DNA of 64,000 bases, taken from contig CAZDSU010000011.1 of the NCBI GenBank assembly GCA_964508135.1, forward strand, positions 1-64,000, given 5' to 3'. Every line of letters begins with the position of its first letter. Within the stretch, counting starts at the first letter, position 1. A program made the translations under genes and the position numbers. Below, one piece after another: positions 19,111 through 26,944 of this stretch. Origin of the DNA: UBA6168 sp964508135 (GTDB lineage: Bacteria > Bacteroidota > Bacteroidia > Chitinophagales > Saprospiraceae). A model generated the notes under the pieces. The model was not told the origin of the DNA. It saw only the letters and a program-made list of their open reading frames with translations, and did not search any database.

Positions 19111-19764
19111 TTGATAGATTCTTACCTGACGCTGGCAGAACCCGTTACCGGAGAATTTCGGGACCGGGGCAGTAAGTTCCTAGCTTATGCCTGGCCAATT
19201 CGCACGGAAGCCGAAGCCCAGCAACACCTCGAATCATTGCGGAAAATCCACCCCAAAGCCCGGCACCAATGCTACGCCTACCGGCTCGGTTTGGATAATA
19301 ACAATTTTAGGGCAAATGACGACGGCGAGCCAAGCGGCACAGCTGGCAAGCCCATTCTCGGACAGATTGACAGCTTCGGCCTGGCCAACGTTTTTGTGGT
19401 AGTAGTGCGCTATTTTGGCGGCACCTTGCTCGGCACCTCTGGCCTCATCAACGCATACCGAACCAGTGCCCAAGATGCCCTTCAGAAGGCAACCATTGTC
19501 GAACAGCTCGTCGAGGATGTTTACCGACTAACTTTCGGTTACGCCCTGATGCCCGATGTGATGAATGCGGTAAAAAAACTGGATGTCAAGGTTTTAAAAC
19601 AGGATTTTGGTGAGGAAGCCATGCTAGAAATTGCCGTTCGGCAGGGGAGCAAGGAGCATGTTTTTACGATGATGAAAGCCTACGCCGCTAAAGTATCCAT
19701 GGAGGAAGCGGTTTTGTTGGACGATGTGCCGGGGCTGAGATTTGAATTTCTGCTTGTTTCTTAA
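19111..19764 (+). CDS. YigZ/IMPACT family protein, TTG start
   Basis: 217 residues. The N-terminal domain (about 1-120) has the family signature: GEFRDRGSKFLAYAWPI, then HQCYAYRLG, DDGEPSGTAGKPIL and VVVVRYFGGTLLGTSGLI. A short C-terminal DUF1949-like domain follows. The only usable start is TTG at 19111: the frame is closed by a TAG two codons upstream and no in-frame ATG precedes the conserved domain. Family members have been linked to translation control; the bacterial role is not settled. Confidence 0.85.
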   Translation: MIDSYLTLAEPVTGEFRDRGSKFLAYAWPIRTEAEAQQHLESLRKIHPKARHQCYAYRLGLDNNNFRANDDGEPSGTAGKPILGQIDSFGLANVFVVVVRYFGGTLLGTSGLINAYRTSAQDALQKATIVEQLVEDVYRLTFGYALMPDVMNAVKKLDVKVLKQDFGEEAMLEIAVRQGSKEHVFTMMKAYAAKVSMEEAVLLDDVPGLRFEFLLVS

Positions 19765-20017
19765 ATAGTGTCATTCTGCCAATCGCTTTTCTGATTTTTG
19801 ACCGAAGGCATTGTTATCAATATTTAATTTTTATTTTAACCCACTTTGGTGAAAGTGTCAATCTGTTTTTTACCTTTGACCACCCCCAATGGGTTGCCAC
19901 ATAGAATAAAAAGCTTACCCAATCACGCAGTTGCCCGAAGCTCTCAACACTAACTGCTCAAAGCGCCGAAACAGTTGGCGGCATGAATGTTCCAATAATA
20001 GATAATAACATAAGTAA
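19765..20017. other. intergenic spacer, no gene seen
   Basis: AT-rich non-coding stretch. Just after the preceding stop, TTAAATAGTGTC (19762-19773) matches a 12-base stretch of the left end of the element at 18020, possibly a remnant. Nothing else is recognised. Confidence 0.4.
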
Positions 20018-20049
20018 TTGACTGTCAATTGCTTGTAGTTAGATATTTG
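20018..20049 (+). promoter_or_regulatory. candidate Bacteroidota promoter for OmpA-like gene
   Basis: A TTG (20018-20020) followed after 21 bases by GATATTTG (20042-20049) resembles the -33 TTG / -7 TAnnTTTG arrangement with one mismatch in the -7 box. It lies 33 bases before the ATG at 20083. Confidence 0.4.
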
Positions 20050-20082
20050 GCATTTATTTTTTAATCAAAACTCTTCATACCT

Positions 20083-20922
20083 ATGTCTTCACGTTTGGCA
20101 TTACTCCCAATCGGGCTGTTTGTCTTATGGTGTGTGGTATGCCAACAATGGTACGTCTGTCACATCAAGCAGGTTTGCGGTGACAAGACCATTGTCGAGC
20201 CACCACCACCCACCGCCGACAACCGCCCCCTCGTGTTTTCCTGGTCGTCCGCCGACCCGGAAACCAGACCCACCTGGCAGGCTTACCGAGATTCCATTTT
20301 GGGCAAACTAACGGACGGCAAATTGCTGGAAATCGTTGGTTTGTACTTCAAGGACGAGGCAGCACCTGACGGCTACACCAACATGGGGCTGGCCCGTGCC
20401 GCAAAAGTCAAGGAACGCCTGCTGGCTGAAGTGCCGGGCATTGACCCAGAGAAAATTGCCGTTACCTCAAGGTTGGTTAACGAGCTGCCCGATGCTCGCA
20501 CAGGCAAGATTGTCGCTGCCGAATTCAACATCAAGGACAAGCAAAAGGACGACACCGTGGAAATCGTGGAGGTGGACAATACCATCACCATACTTTTTCC
20601 TTACGCAAAATCCACCAAGGAACCTGACCCACGGGTGGACGAATACCTTGACAAATTGGCGCAGCGCCTGGCGAAAACCGATGAGACCGTGGCCATCACT
20701 GGCCACACCGACGACGCTGGCACAGTCGCCTACAACCAGCAGCTTGGCTTGGCTCGTGCGAAGCATGTCCAAGACATCCTGATTTCAAAGGGCATCAAAA
20801 AGGAGCGGCTTTCCATTGAGTCGAAGGGAGAACTGGTGCCTGTGGCCGACAACACGACCGAGGAGGGCAGTCGCCTGAACCGCCGGGTAGTGCTGGTACT
20901 CAATAAAAAAGACCTAAGCTAA
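20083..20922 (+). CDS. OmpA-like peptidoglycan-binding membrane protein
   Basis: 279 residues. An N-terminal hydrophobic segment (about residues 4-22) could be an uncleaved anchor or signal peptide. The middle contains a first, degenerate OmpA-like fold (about 45-150), and the C-terminal part (about 160-275) is a canonical OmpA domain with ITGHTDDAGTVAYNQQLGLARAKHVQDIL and the closing NRRVVL. The domain binds peptidoglycan diaminopimelate. It is followed after about 65 bases by a membrane coiled-coil/HhH protein, and the two probably form an operon. Confidence 0.8.
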   Translation: MSSRLALLPIGLFVLWCVVCQQWYVCHIKQVCGDKTIVEPPPPTADNRPLVFSWSSADPETRPTWQAYRDSILGKLTDGKLLEIVGLYFKDEAAPDGYTNMGLARAAKVKERLLAEVPGIDPEKIAVTSRLVNELPDARTGKIVAAEFNIKDKQKDDTVEIVEVDNTITILFPYAKSTKEPDPRVDEYLDKLAQRLAKTDETVAITGHTDDAGTVAYNQQLGLARAKHVQDILISKGIKKERLSIESKGELVPVADNTTEEGSRLNRRVVLVLNKKDLS

Positions 20923-20987
20923 CTATTTGACAATCAACGAGTAATGAAAGTTGCACCTTGATTCTTAAACAAAAAAAAATAACAACC

Positions 20988-21653
20988 ATGTTTGAAAATA
21001 CTTTCCAAGGGCCTGGCACAGGCACTTATGTTGACCACACAATTGAAATTTTGCTAATGCTGCTGATTGCCTTTTTATTGGGGCTGCTACTGGGGTATAT
21101 CCTGTGGTACAAGTGGCATAAACTTTACCAAGAACTGAACGCCGAGCACAACAGGTTGAAAGGCGTTCACCTTGAACTGGAAAAAGAACATGCTAGCCTG
21201 CGCTATCAATTGGAGGAAAGCGAAAAGGACAACGCCAACGTTCGCAGGAAAGTAATGTCGCTGGAGGGCGATGTTGCTGGACTTCGGTTCCGACTTGACA
21301 AATGCGAGTCTGATATGGCTGGCGCTTTGGCGGCTAGTACTTCTGGCAAAATGGCGATGGCCGCCCCAATGTTCGTTGCTCCCCCTGCCAATCCCGACGA
21401 CTTGAAGGTCGTGGAGGGCATCGGTCCTAACATCGAAGAGCTTTGCAATGGAATAGGAATCTGGACTTTCGCTGCATTGGCAGAGACCCCAGTTGACCGC
21501 CTCCGGGAAATGCTCGATACGGCCGGCCCCAACTTTAGAATAGCTGATCCCGAAACTTGGCCAAGGCAAGCTGGGCTTGCTGCCGCTGGAAAGTGGGACG
21601 AACTGAAGGAATACCAGGATTTTCTATCTGCTGGAAGAAATCCTGGCGCTTGA
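20988..21653 (+). CDS. membrane coiled-coil protein with C-terminal helix-hairpin-helix-like domain
   Basis: 221 residues from the ATG at 20988. One strong membrane helix (about residues 18-40, MLLIAFLLGLLLGYILW) is followed by a charged coiled coil (about 45-105), an Ala/Pro linker, and a C-terminal domain (about 130-215) with DLKVVEGIGPNIEELCNGIGIWTFAALAE. This last domain is the helix-hairpin-helix fold seen in DUF4332-type and ribosomal L21-like tails. The partner upstream is an OmpA-like protein, which suggests an envelope role. Exact function unknown. Confidence 0.7.
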   Translation: MFENTFQGPGTGTYVDHTIEILLMLLIAFLLGLLLGYILWYKWHKLYQELNAEHNRLKGVHLELEKEHASLRYQLEESEKDNANVRRKVMSLEGDVAGLRFRLDKCESDMAGALAASTSGKMAMAAPMFVAPPANPDDLKVVEGIGPNIEELCNGIGIWTFAALAETPVDRLREMLDTAGPNFRIADPETWPRQAGLAAAGKWDELKEYQDFLSAGRNPGA

Positions 21654-21690
21654 TTTCTTGGATATCAACTCCATAATTCAAATGAGGGCA

Positions 21691-21730
21691 AAAGGCAGCC
21701 ATCGAAAAATCGGTGGACTGCCTTTTTTTT
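21691..21730 (+). terminator. Rho-independent terminator
   Basis: AAAGGCAG (21691-21698) pairs with CTGCCTTT (21718-21725), extended inward by CCATCG with CGGTGG across one bulge. The stem is followed by a run of T residues. It ends the plus-strand OmpA/HhH pair, between convergent genes. Confidence 0.8.
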
Positions 21731-21758
21731 GGCAAACCAATAATGAAATCAAAGAAAA

Positions 21759-22274
21759 TCAAAGTTCTAGCAAACCTTCAGGGAGGCGGAGCACGATTTT
21801 CTTTGTTTTTTCGTCCAAATCAACCACCATTTGAGTGTGCAACGGGATGAAAACCTCTCGACCTTGATATTCGACAATGGCCAAATGCTGTTGTGGCATC
21901 ACTTCCACCTCCACGATTTTGCCGATGCTTCCGGTATGCTCATCAAAAAGCTCGTAACCCAACAGCAGTTCGAAAGTCAGCACTTTTCCTGCTTGTTTGA
22001 TGATTTTGATGTCCTTTTCCCGAAGAAAAAGCTCTTTTGAGGTCAGGTTTTTGGCCTCGGCTGGCGAGTCCACGTCCTCGATTTTGAGTATAATATCGCC
22101 CGCATCCCGCAGGTTTTCGATGAAAAATGGGAGCGGCTTGCCCTGCACGTTGATGAACACCACGTCGGCTTTGACAAAATCATCGAGGTATTCATCCTTC
22201 ACCGTAATCTTCAATTCTCCCTGTGCGCCGTGAGTCTTTTTTGTAAAACCGACGCCGATGAGTTTGTCAGTCAT
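21759..22274 (-). CDS. rimM: 16S rRNA processing/ribosome maturation factor RimM
   Basis: 171 residues, the usual length. RimM assists maturation of the 30S head and binds ribosomal protein S19. The N-terminal RimM beta-barrel (about 1-90; GVGFTKKTHGAQGELKI) and the C-terminal PRC-barrel (about 95-168; GYELFDEHTGSIGKIVEV, VFIPL) are both clear. The start codon overlaps the stop of the upstream lipoprotein gene by one base (TGATG), indicating coupled translation in an mnmA-lipoprotein-rimM operon. Confidence 0.9.
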   Translation of the reverse strand: MTDKLIGVGFTKKTHGAQGELKITVKDEYLDDFVKADVVFINVQGKPLPFFIENLRDAGDIILKIEDVDSPAEAKNLTSKELFLREKDIKIIKQAGKVLTFELLLGYELFDEHTGSIGKIVEVEVMPQQHLAIVEYQGREVFIPLHTQMVVDLDEKTKKIVLRLPEGLLEL

Positions 22275-23038
22275 CAGTTGTGTTTAAGGATGGTTTGTTT
22301 TAAAATAAAGCCTTTTTCGGCCTTTTCTTCCCAAGTTTTGCCTACGCAGTCGTCAATGCACTGGGTGTCCAGAATCCATAACTCCCTGTAAACCAAACCA
22401 ATACCTTTGGCGTAAATGGCCGTGGACTTTCGGAGTTCTATCAGGTTTTCATTGTCGGCTTCTTCAACCGTGGTCGTTTCATCGAACTGAAAACCGCCCA
22501 CAATGGCCGGTTCGTTGACTTGTTGGGTGCGGTAGCCCCATCCTTTGAACATCTCCAAAGTTTCACCTGCAACGGTGACAATTAGGCCCTCGTCAAAATG
22601 AACGTTGCCATTCCAACTGTTGCCTTTTTTTACTGGAAAAGTAAGTTTGATAAAGCGTAAGTTATCCTCCGTGCGGATGGCTTGGTTGTCTTGTATGGAT
22701 GCGGTCAGCACTTTTTTTATACCCCAGGACAAGCTGTCGGCGACCCTTTCGAAGTGCTCGATTTTGTAGAGGATATTGCCGTTGTTGTCGGTCAACGTAT
22801 CAATGATTTCCTCTCTCACGAAAGTTTTTGAGTTAAAAACCGTGGTGTCGCCATTTGGGTCATAGATGGTGGAGTCCACCTCGTACTCGATGAACTTGCC
22901 AACCTGAAGCGGGTAATATTCCAGTCCGAGGTCAGTTTCATAGCCATCGGGAGTTTCCTTGCAGGCTGCCAAAAAGAGTGCAGTAAGCAAGCAGGATGCA
23001 ATGAGAAACCGTATATTTTTTACGGAAAAATTTTTCAT
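22274..23038 (-). CDS. lipoprotein of unknown function
   Basis: 254 residues. A lipoprotein signal peptide (LTALFLAAC, Cys about residue 26) indicates export and lipid anchoring. The mature part is a beta-rich domain (YYPLQVGKFIEYEVDSTIYD...) of a kind common in Bacteroidota lipoproteins, ending in Cys-containing LDTQCIDDCVGKTWEE. It lies 21 bases after mnmA and overlaps rimM by one base. Being sandwiched between two RNA-modification/ribosome genes says nothing obvious about its role. Confidence 0.75.
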   Translation of the reverse strand: MKNFSVKNIRFLIASCLLTALFLAACKETPDGYETDLGLEYYPLQVGKFIEYEVDSTIYDPNGDTTVFNSKTFVREEIIDTLTDNNGNILYKIEHFERVADSLSWGIKKVLTASIQDNQAIRTEDNLRFIKLTFPVKKGNSWNGNVHFDEGLIVTVAGETLEMFKGWGYRTQQVNEPAIVGGFQFDETTTVEEADNENLIELRKSTAIYAKGIGLVYRELWILDTQCIDDCVGKTWEEKAEKGFILKQTILKHN

Positions 23039-23059
23039 AAAATATTGACAATCAAATAT

Positions 23060-24151
23060 TTAACGATAAATAACGCCGCCTCCAACCACATCGTCGTTTT
23101 CGTAAAAAACAGCGGATTGCCCTGGGGCGATGCCTTTGACATTGGCCAAGAAATCAACTTTCATTAGGCCATCCTCCAAATTGCGGAGCAAGCTGAAGGT
23201 GCCGTTGTCACGGTAGCGCACTTTCGTCACGGCTTCCATTCCCTCGGGTATTTCGGCGTACTTCATCGGGTTCACCTGACCGACCCTCATGCTGTTTCGG
23301 ATGAGTTCGTCCTCGGTTCCAAGCACTACGGTGTTGGTCTCTGGTCGTATTTCGGACACGAACATTGGTTGGCCGAAGGCGATGCCCAGCCCCTTCCGTT
23401 GGCCGATGGTGTAAAACGGGTAACCCTCGTGTTCGCCCAAAATTTCACCGTTGGCGTTGACGAATTTGCCGCCAGCCACCCGCTCCTCAAGCCCCTCCAC
23501 CCGGCGTTTGAGGAAGCCCCGATAGTCGTTGTCGGGTACGAAACAGATTTCATAGCTCTCGCTTTTCTTTGACAGTTCGTCGTAGCCCCGGTCGAAGGCA
23601 ATTTGGCGCACCTCCGGTTTTGTCAGCTCGCCCAGCGGGAACCGGCTGCGCTTCAGGCACTCCTGGCTCAGACCCCACAATACATAAGATTGGTCTTTCT
23701 GGCTGTCCCTTGCCTTGGAGACGAAATGCCTGCCATCCTGCTGGTTGATGATGGCGTAGTGACCCGTGGCGATGAACTCGCAGTCGAGCGAATCAGCCCG
23801 CTTGAGCAGGGCGCTCCATTTTATATGGGTGTTGCAGAGCACACAGGGGTTCGGGGTTCGCCCGGCCATGTACTCATCCACAAAATTGTCGATCACGTAG
23901 TCGCCGAACTCCTCCCGGATATCCACGATGAAGTGGTGGAACTTCATATCAACGGCCACCTTCCGGGCGTCGTTGATGGAGTCGAGGCTACAGCAGCCTG
24001 TCTCCTTGTGAGAGCCGCCAGAGGACGCGTAGTCCCAGGTTTTCATGGTGATGCCAACGACCTCGTAGCCTTCCTCGTGCATGAGCATGGCCGTTACCGT
24101 GCTGTCAATGCCGCCGCTCATGGCTACCAAAACTCTACCGTGCTTACTCAT
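23060..24151 (-). CDS. mnmA: tRNA-specific 2-thiouridylase MnmA
   Basis: 363 residues, the normal length. It adds sulfur to wobble U34 of tRNA-Lys, -Glu and -Gln. The PP-loop ATP site SGGIDST (about 13-19), the first catalytic Cys in NPCVLCN and the second in YEICFVPD are present, and the GHYA and IGQRKGLG motifs are intact. First gene of the minus-strand operon with the lipoprotein and rimM genes. The ATG at 24151 is preceded by an A-rich leader, with no Shine-Dalgarno. Confidence 0.95.
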   Translation of the reverse strand: MSKHGRVLVAMSGGIDSTVTAMLMHEEGYEVVGITMKTWDYASSGGSHKETGCCSLDSINDARKVAVDMKFHHFIVDIREEFGDYVIDNFVDEYMAGRTPNPCVLCNTHIKWSALLKRADSLDCEFIATGHYAIINQQDGRHFVSKARDSQKDQSYVLWGLSQECLKRSRFPLGELTKPEVRQIAFDRGYDELSKKSESYEICFVPDNDYRGFLKRRVEGLEERVAGGKFVNANGEILGEHEGYPFYTIGQRKGLGIAFGQPMFVSEIRPETNTVVLGTEDELIRNSMRVGQVNPMKYAEIPEGMEAVTKVRYRDNGTFSLLRNLEDGLMKVDFLANVKGIAPGQSAVFYENDDVVGGGVIYR

Positions 24152-24514
24152 TTTTTATTGAAAAATAGGTTATCTAAACGCAGGCTGGGCATGAAACCCT
24201 GCCCACGTCGGGTGACTTTATTTGAAAACAATTAACGCAAATCGAACAACCAATAAGCCCGCAAAGTTACAACATCGCCGCCGAAAGCACTGATAATCAG
24301 AAGCCTGTGGAAAAAATACATTTGCGGCTTTTCAATTAATGTGGTTATTTTGTCAAAGAATTTATTTGAAATTTCTCCGTTTTACACTGCTATTAGAACA
24401 ACCAAACAAGATTCTTTAACTTTAACCATGAAATTACACGGCTCCCCAAGCATCGTAATTCTTTGAAAATCAATGCAATGGGTTTTGGCCGTACCTTTTT
24501 TAAACAAACGTACC
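24152..24514. other. divergent intergenic region, no gene seen
   Basis: 363 bases between mnmA (minus) and the RlpA-like gene (plus). The region must hold two outward promoters. I see no exact TAnnTTTG box on either strand and only a weak TGGGC/GCCCA hairpin near 24186-24205. No RNA gene recognised. Confidence 0.45.
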
Positions 24515-25459
24515 ATGAAAAATTCAATTAAGATTTTGATGCTCAACCTGCTTTTCACCACCAGCCTGTTGGCTCAGGATGAAGAGTTTGGGCTTGCGTC
24601 TTATTATTCCGACCTTTTCCACGGAAAACCAACGGCGAGCGGTGAGTTGTATGACAAGGGCAAACTGACATGTGCCCACAAAACTTATGCTTTTGGCACT
24701 ATGCTGAAAGTAACCAGGCTCGACAACAACAAATCCGTTCAGGTGAAAGTAACGGACCGTGGACCGTTCATCAGCGGTAGGGTAGTGGAAATATCCAGGG
24801 CTGCTGCTGACATGATAGGCTTGGTGCAGGATGGCTCTACCAGGGTGAAAGTGGAGTTGATCAAGCAAGACCAGCCAGCCGGGGCCGTCGCTGAAGTGCC
24901 AAAAGCCACGGAGGAGAAGCCTAAGCCTGCCGAGAAGGAAGTTGCTTTACCAAAAGTAGAGACACCTAAAAAGGCGGAAACTGCGAGCAAGCCAGCCGAG
25001 GCCAAAGCAGAAAAGGCTGCCACAACAGAAAAATCGGTGGCGGTGAACAAAAAGCCAGAACCAGCAAAGGAGGAGCCAAAGGCAAAGCCAGTGCCTGCAA
25101 AAGCTGAAAGCAAAGAAGTTCCCAGCAAGTCAGTCCTGGTAAAAGGTCGCGATTTCGAGCCTTACGACCTCTTTGAAATTGAGCTGAAAAAGCCAGAGAA
25201 AAAGGGCTTTGGCGTACAGATAAGCGTGCTTTCCACGCAAGAGGCACTGTTCAAAAAAATCGCCGACTTACAGGAGGATTGGTTTTCGCCAATCTTGGTC
25301 AGCGTACAGAAGAACCCAAAAGGGGAGTTAATGTACAAGGTGATTCTTGGTTCTTTTCCCACTGAAACCGAGGCCAACAACTACAAGGAAAACCTGAAAA
25401 AGAACAAAAAAATTAAAGGCTTCGTAGTAGACTTGGCTACGATGGGTTCAAAGGATTAG
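24515..25459 (+). CDS. RlpA-like septal/cell-wall protein with SPOR domain
   Basis: 314 residues from the ATG at 24515, which gives a clean signal peptide (MKNSIKILMLNLLFTTSLLAQ); an in-frame ATG 42 bases upstream does not. The mature N-terminus is a double-psi beta-barrel with the RlpA signature (ASYYSDLFHGKPTASGELYD, TCAHKTYAFGT, VTDRGPF). A long Lys/Glu/Ala/Pro-rich linker (about 115-215) leads to a C-terminal SPOR domain (about 228-312) that binds denuded glycans at division sites. RlpA proteins are lytic transglycosylases or structural relatives acting in septation. Confidence 0.85.
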   Translation: MKNSIKILMLNLLFTTSLLAQDEEFGLASYYSDLFHGKPTASGELYDKGKLTCAHKTYAFGTMLKVTRLDNNKSVQVKVTDRGPFISGRVVEISRAAADMIGLVQDGSTRVKVELIKQDQPAGAVAEVPKATEEKPKPAEKEVALPKVETPKKAETASKPAEAKAEKAATTEKSVAVNKKPEPAKEEPKAKPVPAKAESKEVPSKSVLVKGRDFEPYDLFEIELKKPEKKGFGVQISVLSTQEALFKKIADLQEDWFSPILVSVQKNPKGELMYKVILGSFPTETEANNYKENLKKNKKIKGFVVDLATMGSKD

Positions 25460-25480
25460 ATTCGTTTTTATTTTCAAAGA

Positions 25481-25515
25481 AAGCCCGCAATGTGCCTCAC
25501 AATGCGGGCTTTTTT
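25481..25515 (+). terminator. Rho-independent terminator
   Basis: AAGCCCGCA (25481-25489) pairs with TGCGGGCTT (25503-25511), with a minor inner TGTG/CACA pairing, followed by T5. It lies 22 bases after the RlpA-like stop. Confidence 0.85.
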
Positions 25516-25590
25516 ATTTTGCCAATGAGCAACCATTTGCTCGATGCTGTGTCGTTAGGTCAAAATTCCTTCACAATAAAAACAGCAAAC

Positions 25591-26322
25591 ATGAAATCAA
25601 CGATTTCTTCCGTAATGACCCTTTTCACCATCTTATTTTTTACTTCTAGCGCCTGTACGCAAAACTGGTCATCTGGCCCCGGCATCACCGGCGAAGGCCC
25701 GAAAGTGACCAAAACACTTGACTTGGCATCGTTTGACGGTCTTTCCCTGGCCATCAGTGCTGATGTCATGATTCAGCAAGGCAGCACCCAATCGGTGAAA
25801 ATCGAAGCACAGCAAAACATCATTGACAACCTTAAAAAAGAGGTGAAAGACGGTGTTTGGAAAATTGGTTTTAACAAAAATGTCAGGAACCACGAGAGCG
25901 TCAAAATCTGGGTAACTGTGCAAAATATTAAGCAACTAAGCATCAGCGGCTCTGGCTCTATCATCGGCGAGAGCAGGTTTACCAATCTTGGCGACCTTTC
26001 CTTGGCCATCAGTGGCAGCGGGAACATTAGACTCGATGCCGACTCCAAAAACCTCACCGTAGCTATCAGTGGCTCAGGCGACATGAACCTTGCTGGTTCC
26101 ACCGGTAGCAGCAGTATGAAAGTGAGCGGCAGCGGCGACATCGAAGCCTTTGGTCTTAGCGCCCGTACTTGCGACGTCAAGATTTCCGGCTCCGGCGACT
26201 CCTCCGTCAACGTCAGCGAATCGCTCGAAGTGGCCATTGCTGGCAGCGGCGATGTGTACTACAAAGGCAGGCCAAGCGTCCGCTCGAAAGTCAGCGGAAG
26301 CGGCGAGGTCATGTCGAAATAG
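25591..26322 (+). CDS. DUF2807 (GIN domain) lipoprotein
   Basis: 243 residues from the ATG at 25591; a longer in-frame version from 25492 would start inside the preceding terminator region and lacks a signal. The signal sequence ends in a lipobox-like SSAC. The mature part is the DUF2807 'auto-transporter adhesin head GIN domain': LDLASFDGLSLAISADVMIQQG, then repeated SGSGxI strands (SISGSGSIIG, AISGSGNIR, KVSGSGDIE) that form a right-handed beta-helix. Such lipoproteins are common in Bacteroidota; function unknown. It is followed by a strong terminator. Confidence 0.85.
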   Translation: MKSTISSVMTLFTILFFTSSACTQNWSSGPGITGEGPKVTKTLDLASFDGLSLAISADVMIQQGSTQSVKIEAQQNIIDNLKKEVKDGVWKIGFNKNVRNHESVKIWVTVQNIKQLSISGSGSIIGESRFTNLGDLSLAISGSGNIRLDADSKNLTVAISGSGDMNLAGSTGSSSMKVSGSGDIEAFGLSARTCDVKISGSGDSSVNVSESLEVAIAGSGDVYYKGRPSVRSKVSGSGEVMSK

Positions 26323-26360
26323 TCCAAATTTTTCATAACTAATGTTTTAGAGAGTGTGTG

Positions 26361-26390
26361 CCACCGTCCGGTTTGGGCGGTGGTTTTTTT
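26361..26390 (+). terminator. Rho-independent terminator
   Basis: CCACCGTCC (26361-26369) pairs with GGGCGGTGG (26375-26383) with one G-T wobble and a 5-base loop, followed by T7. It ends the DUF2807 gene. Confidence 0.85.
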
Positions 26391-26519
26391 GTGCAGTTTT
26401 TTCCAAGCAGCATTTTTTGTAAAATCTTGATTATCAATGCTTAAACTGTTTTTGTAAATTGAACGAAACAGGCGAGCGCTTTTTCCGTAGAAAACATGGA
26501 GAGAAAATTGAATAAGCCC

Positions 26520-26551
26520 TTGTCGTTCTGAAAAAAGAAAGCATAAATTTG
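26520..26551 (+). promoter_or_regulatory. Bacteroidota-type promoter of the tRNA pair
   Basis: TTG (26520-26522), a 21-base spacer, then TAAATTTG (26544-26551): an exact match to the -33 TTG / -7 TAnnTTTG arrangement. It lies 36 bases upstream of tRNA-Thr. Confidence 0.65.
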
Positions 26552-26587
26552 CGCCCCGTTCAAAGGAATGGGTTTCTAGAAAAAATT

Positions 26588-26660
<73 letters not shown>

Positions 26661-26668
26661 CGGAGGAA

Positions 26669-26752
26669 GGGTTTGAGAGATTGAGGGTTTGAGGGCTAGA
26701 ACAGTGGGTTTTCTCAAACCCTCAACCCTCAAACCCTCAATCTCTCAAACCC
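26669..26752. repeat. 27-bp perfect inverted repeat of heptamer-like units
   Basis: The left arm at 26669-26695 (built from GGGTTTGAG-type units) and the right arm at 26726-26752 are perfect reverse complements of 27 bases. The array starts 8 bases after tRNA-Thr. A closely related inverted array lies at 41849-41982. Confidence 0.85.
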
Positions 26753-26759
26753 TCAACAA

Positions 26760-26836
26760 CGGGGTATAGCGCAGCCCGGTAGCGCGCGTCGTTCGGGACG
26801 ACGAGGCCGTAGGTTCAAATCCTGCTACCCCGACCA
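26760..26836 (+). tRNA. tRNA-Pro (anticodon CGG)
   Basis: 77 bases including an encoded 3' CCA. Acceptor stem CGGGGTA/TACCCCG, anticodon stem CGTCG/CGACG around loop TTCGGGA (anticodon CGG, reading CCG), and T-loop GTTCAAATC. It probably shares the promoter upstream of tRNA-Thr. Confidence 0.95.
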
Positions 26837-26871
26837 AAAGCTTTGCAAATCGTTGATTTGTGAGGCTTTTT
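26837..26871 (+). terminator. terminator after tRNA-Pro
   Basis: AAAGCTTTGCAAATC (26837-26851) can pair with GATTTGTGAGGCTTT (26855-26869) with several G-T wobbles and a 3-base loop. It directly follows the encoded CCA and ends in T residues. Confidence 0.65.
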
Positions 26872-26944
26872 GATTTTGGACCTGTCGGCTAGCGGATAGG
26901 GTGAGGTGTTAGATTTGGCAAGTGTTGGCTAATGTGTTGAAATA

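Noticed and set aside
24152..24514. Possible riboswitch in the mnmA/rlpA-like spacer
   Set aside because: No conserved riboswitch core could be recognised by eye; only a weak hairpin is present.
26669..26752. Array between tRNAs considered as a CRISPR or attachment site
   Set aside because: It is a perfect inverted repeat of short words with no unique spacers, no integrase and no duplicated tRNA end.
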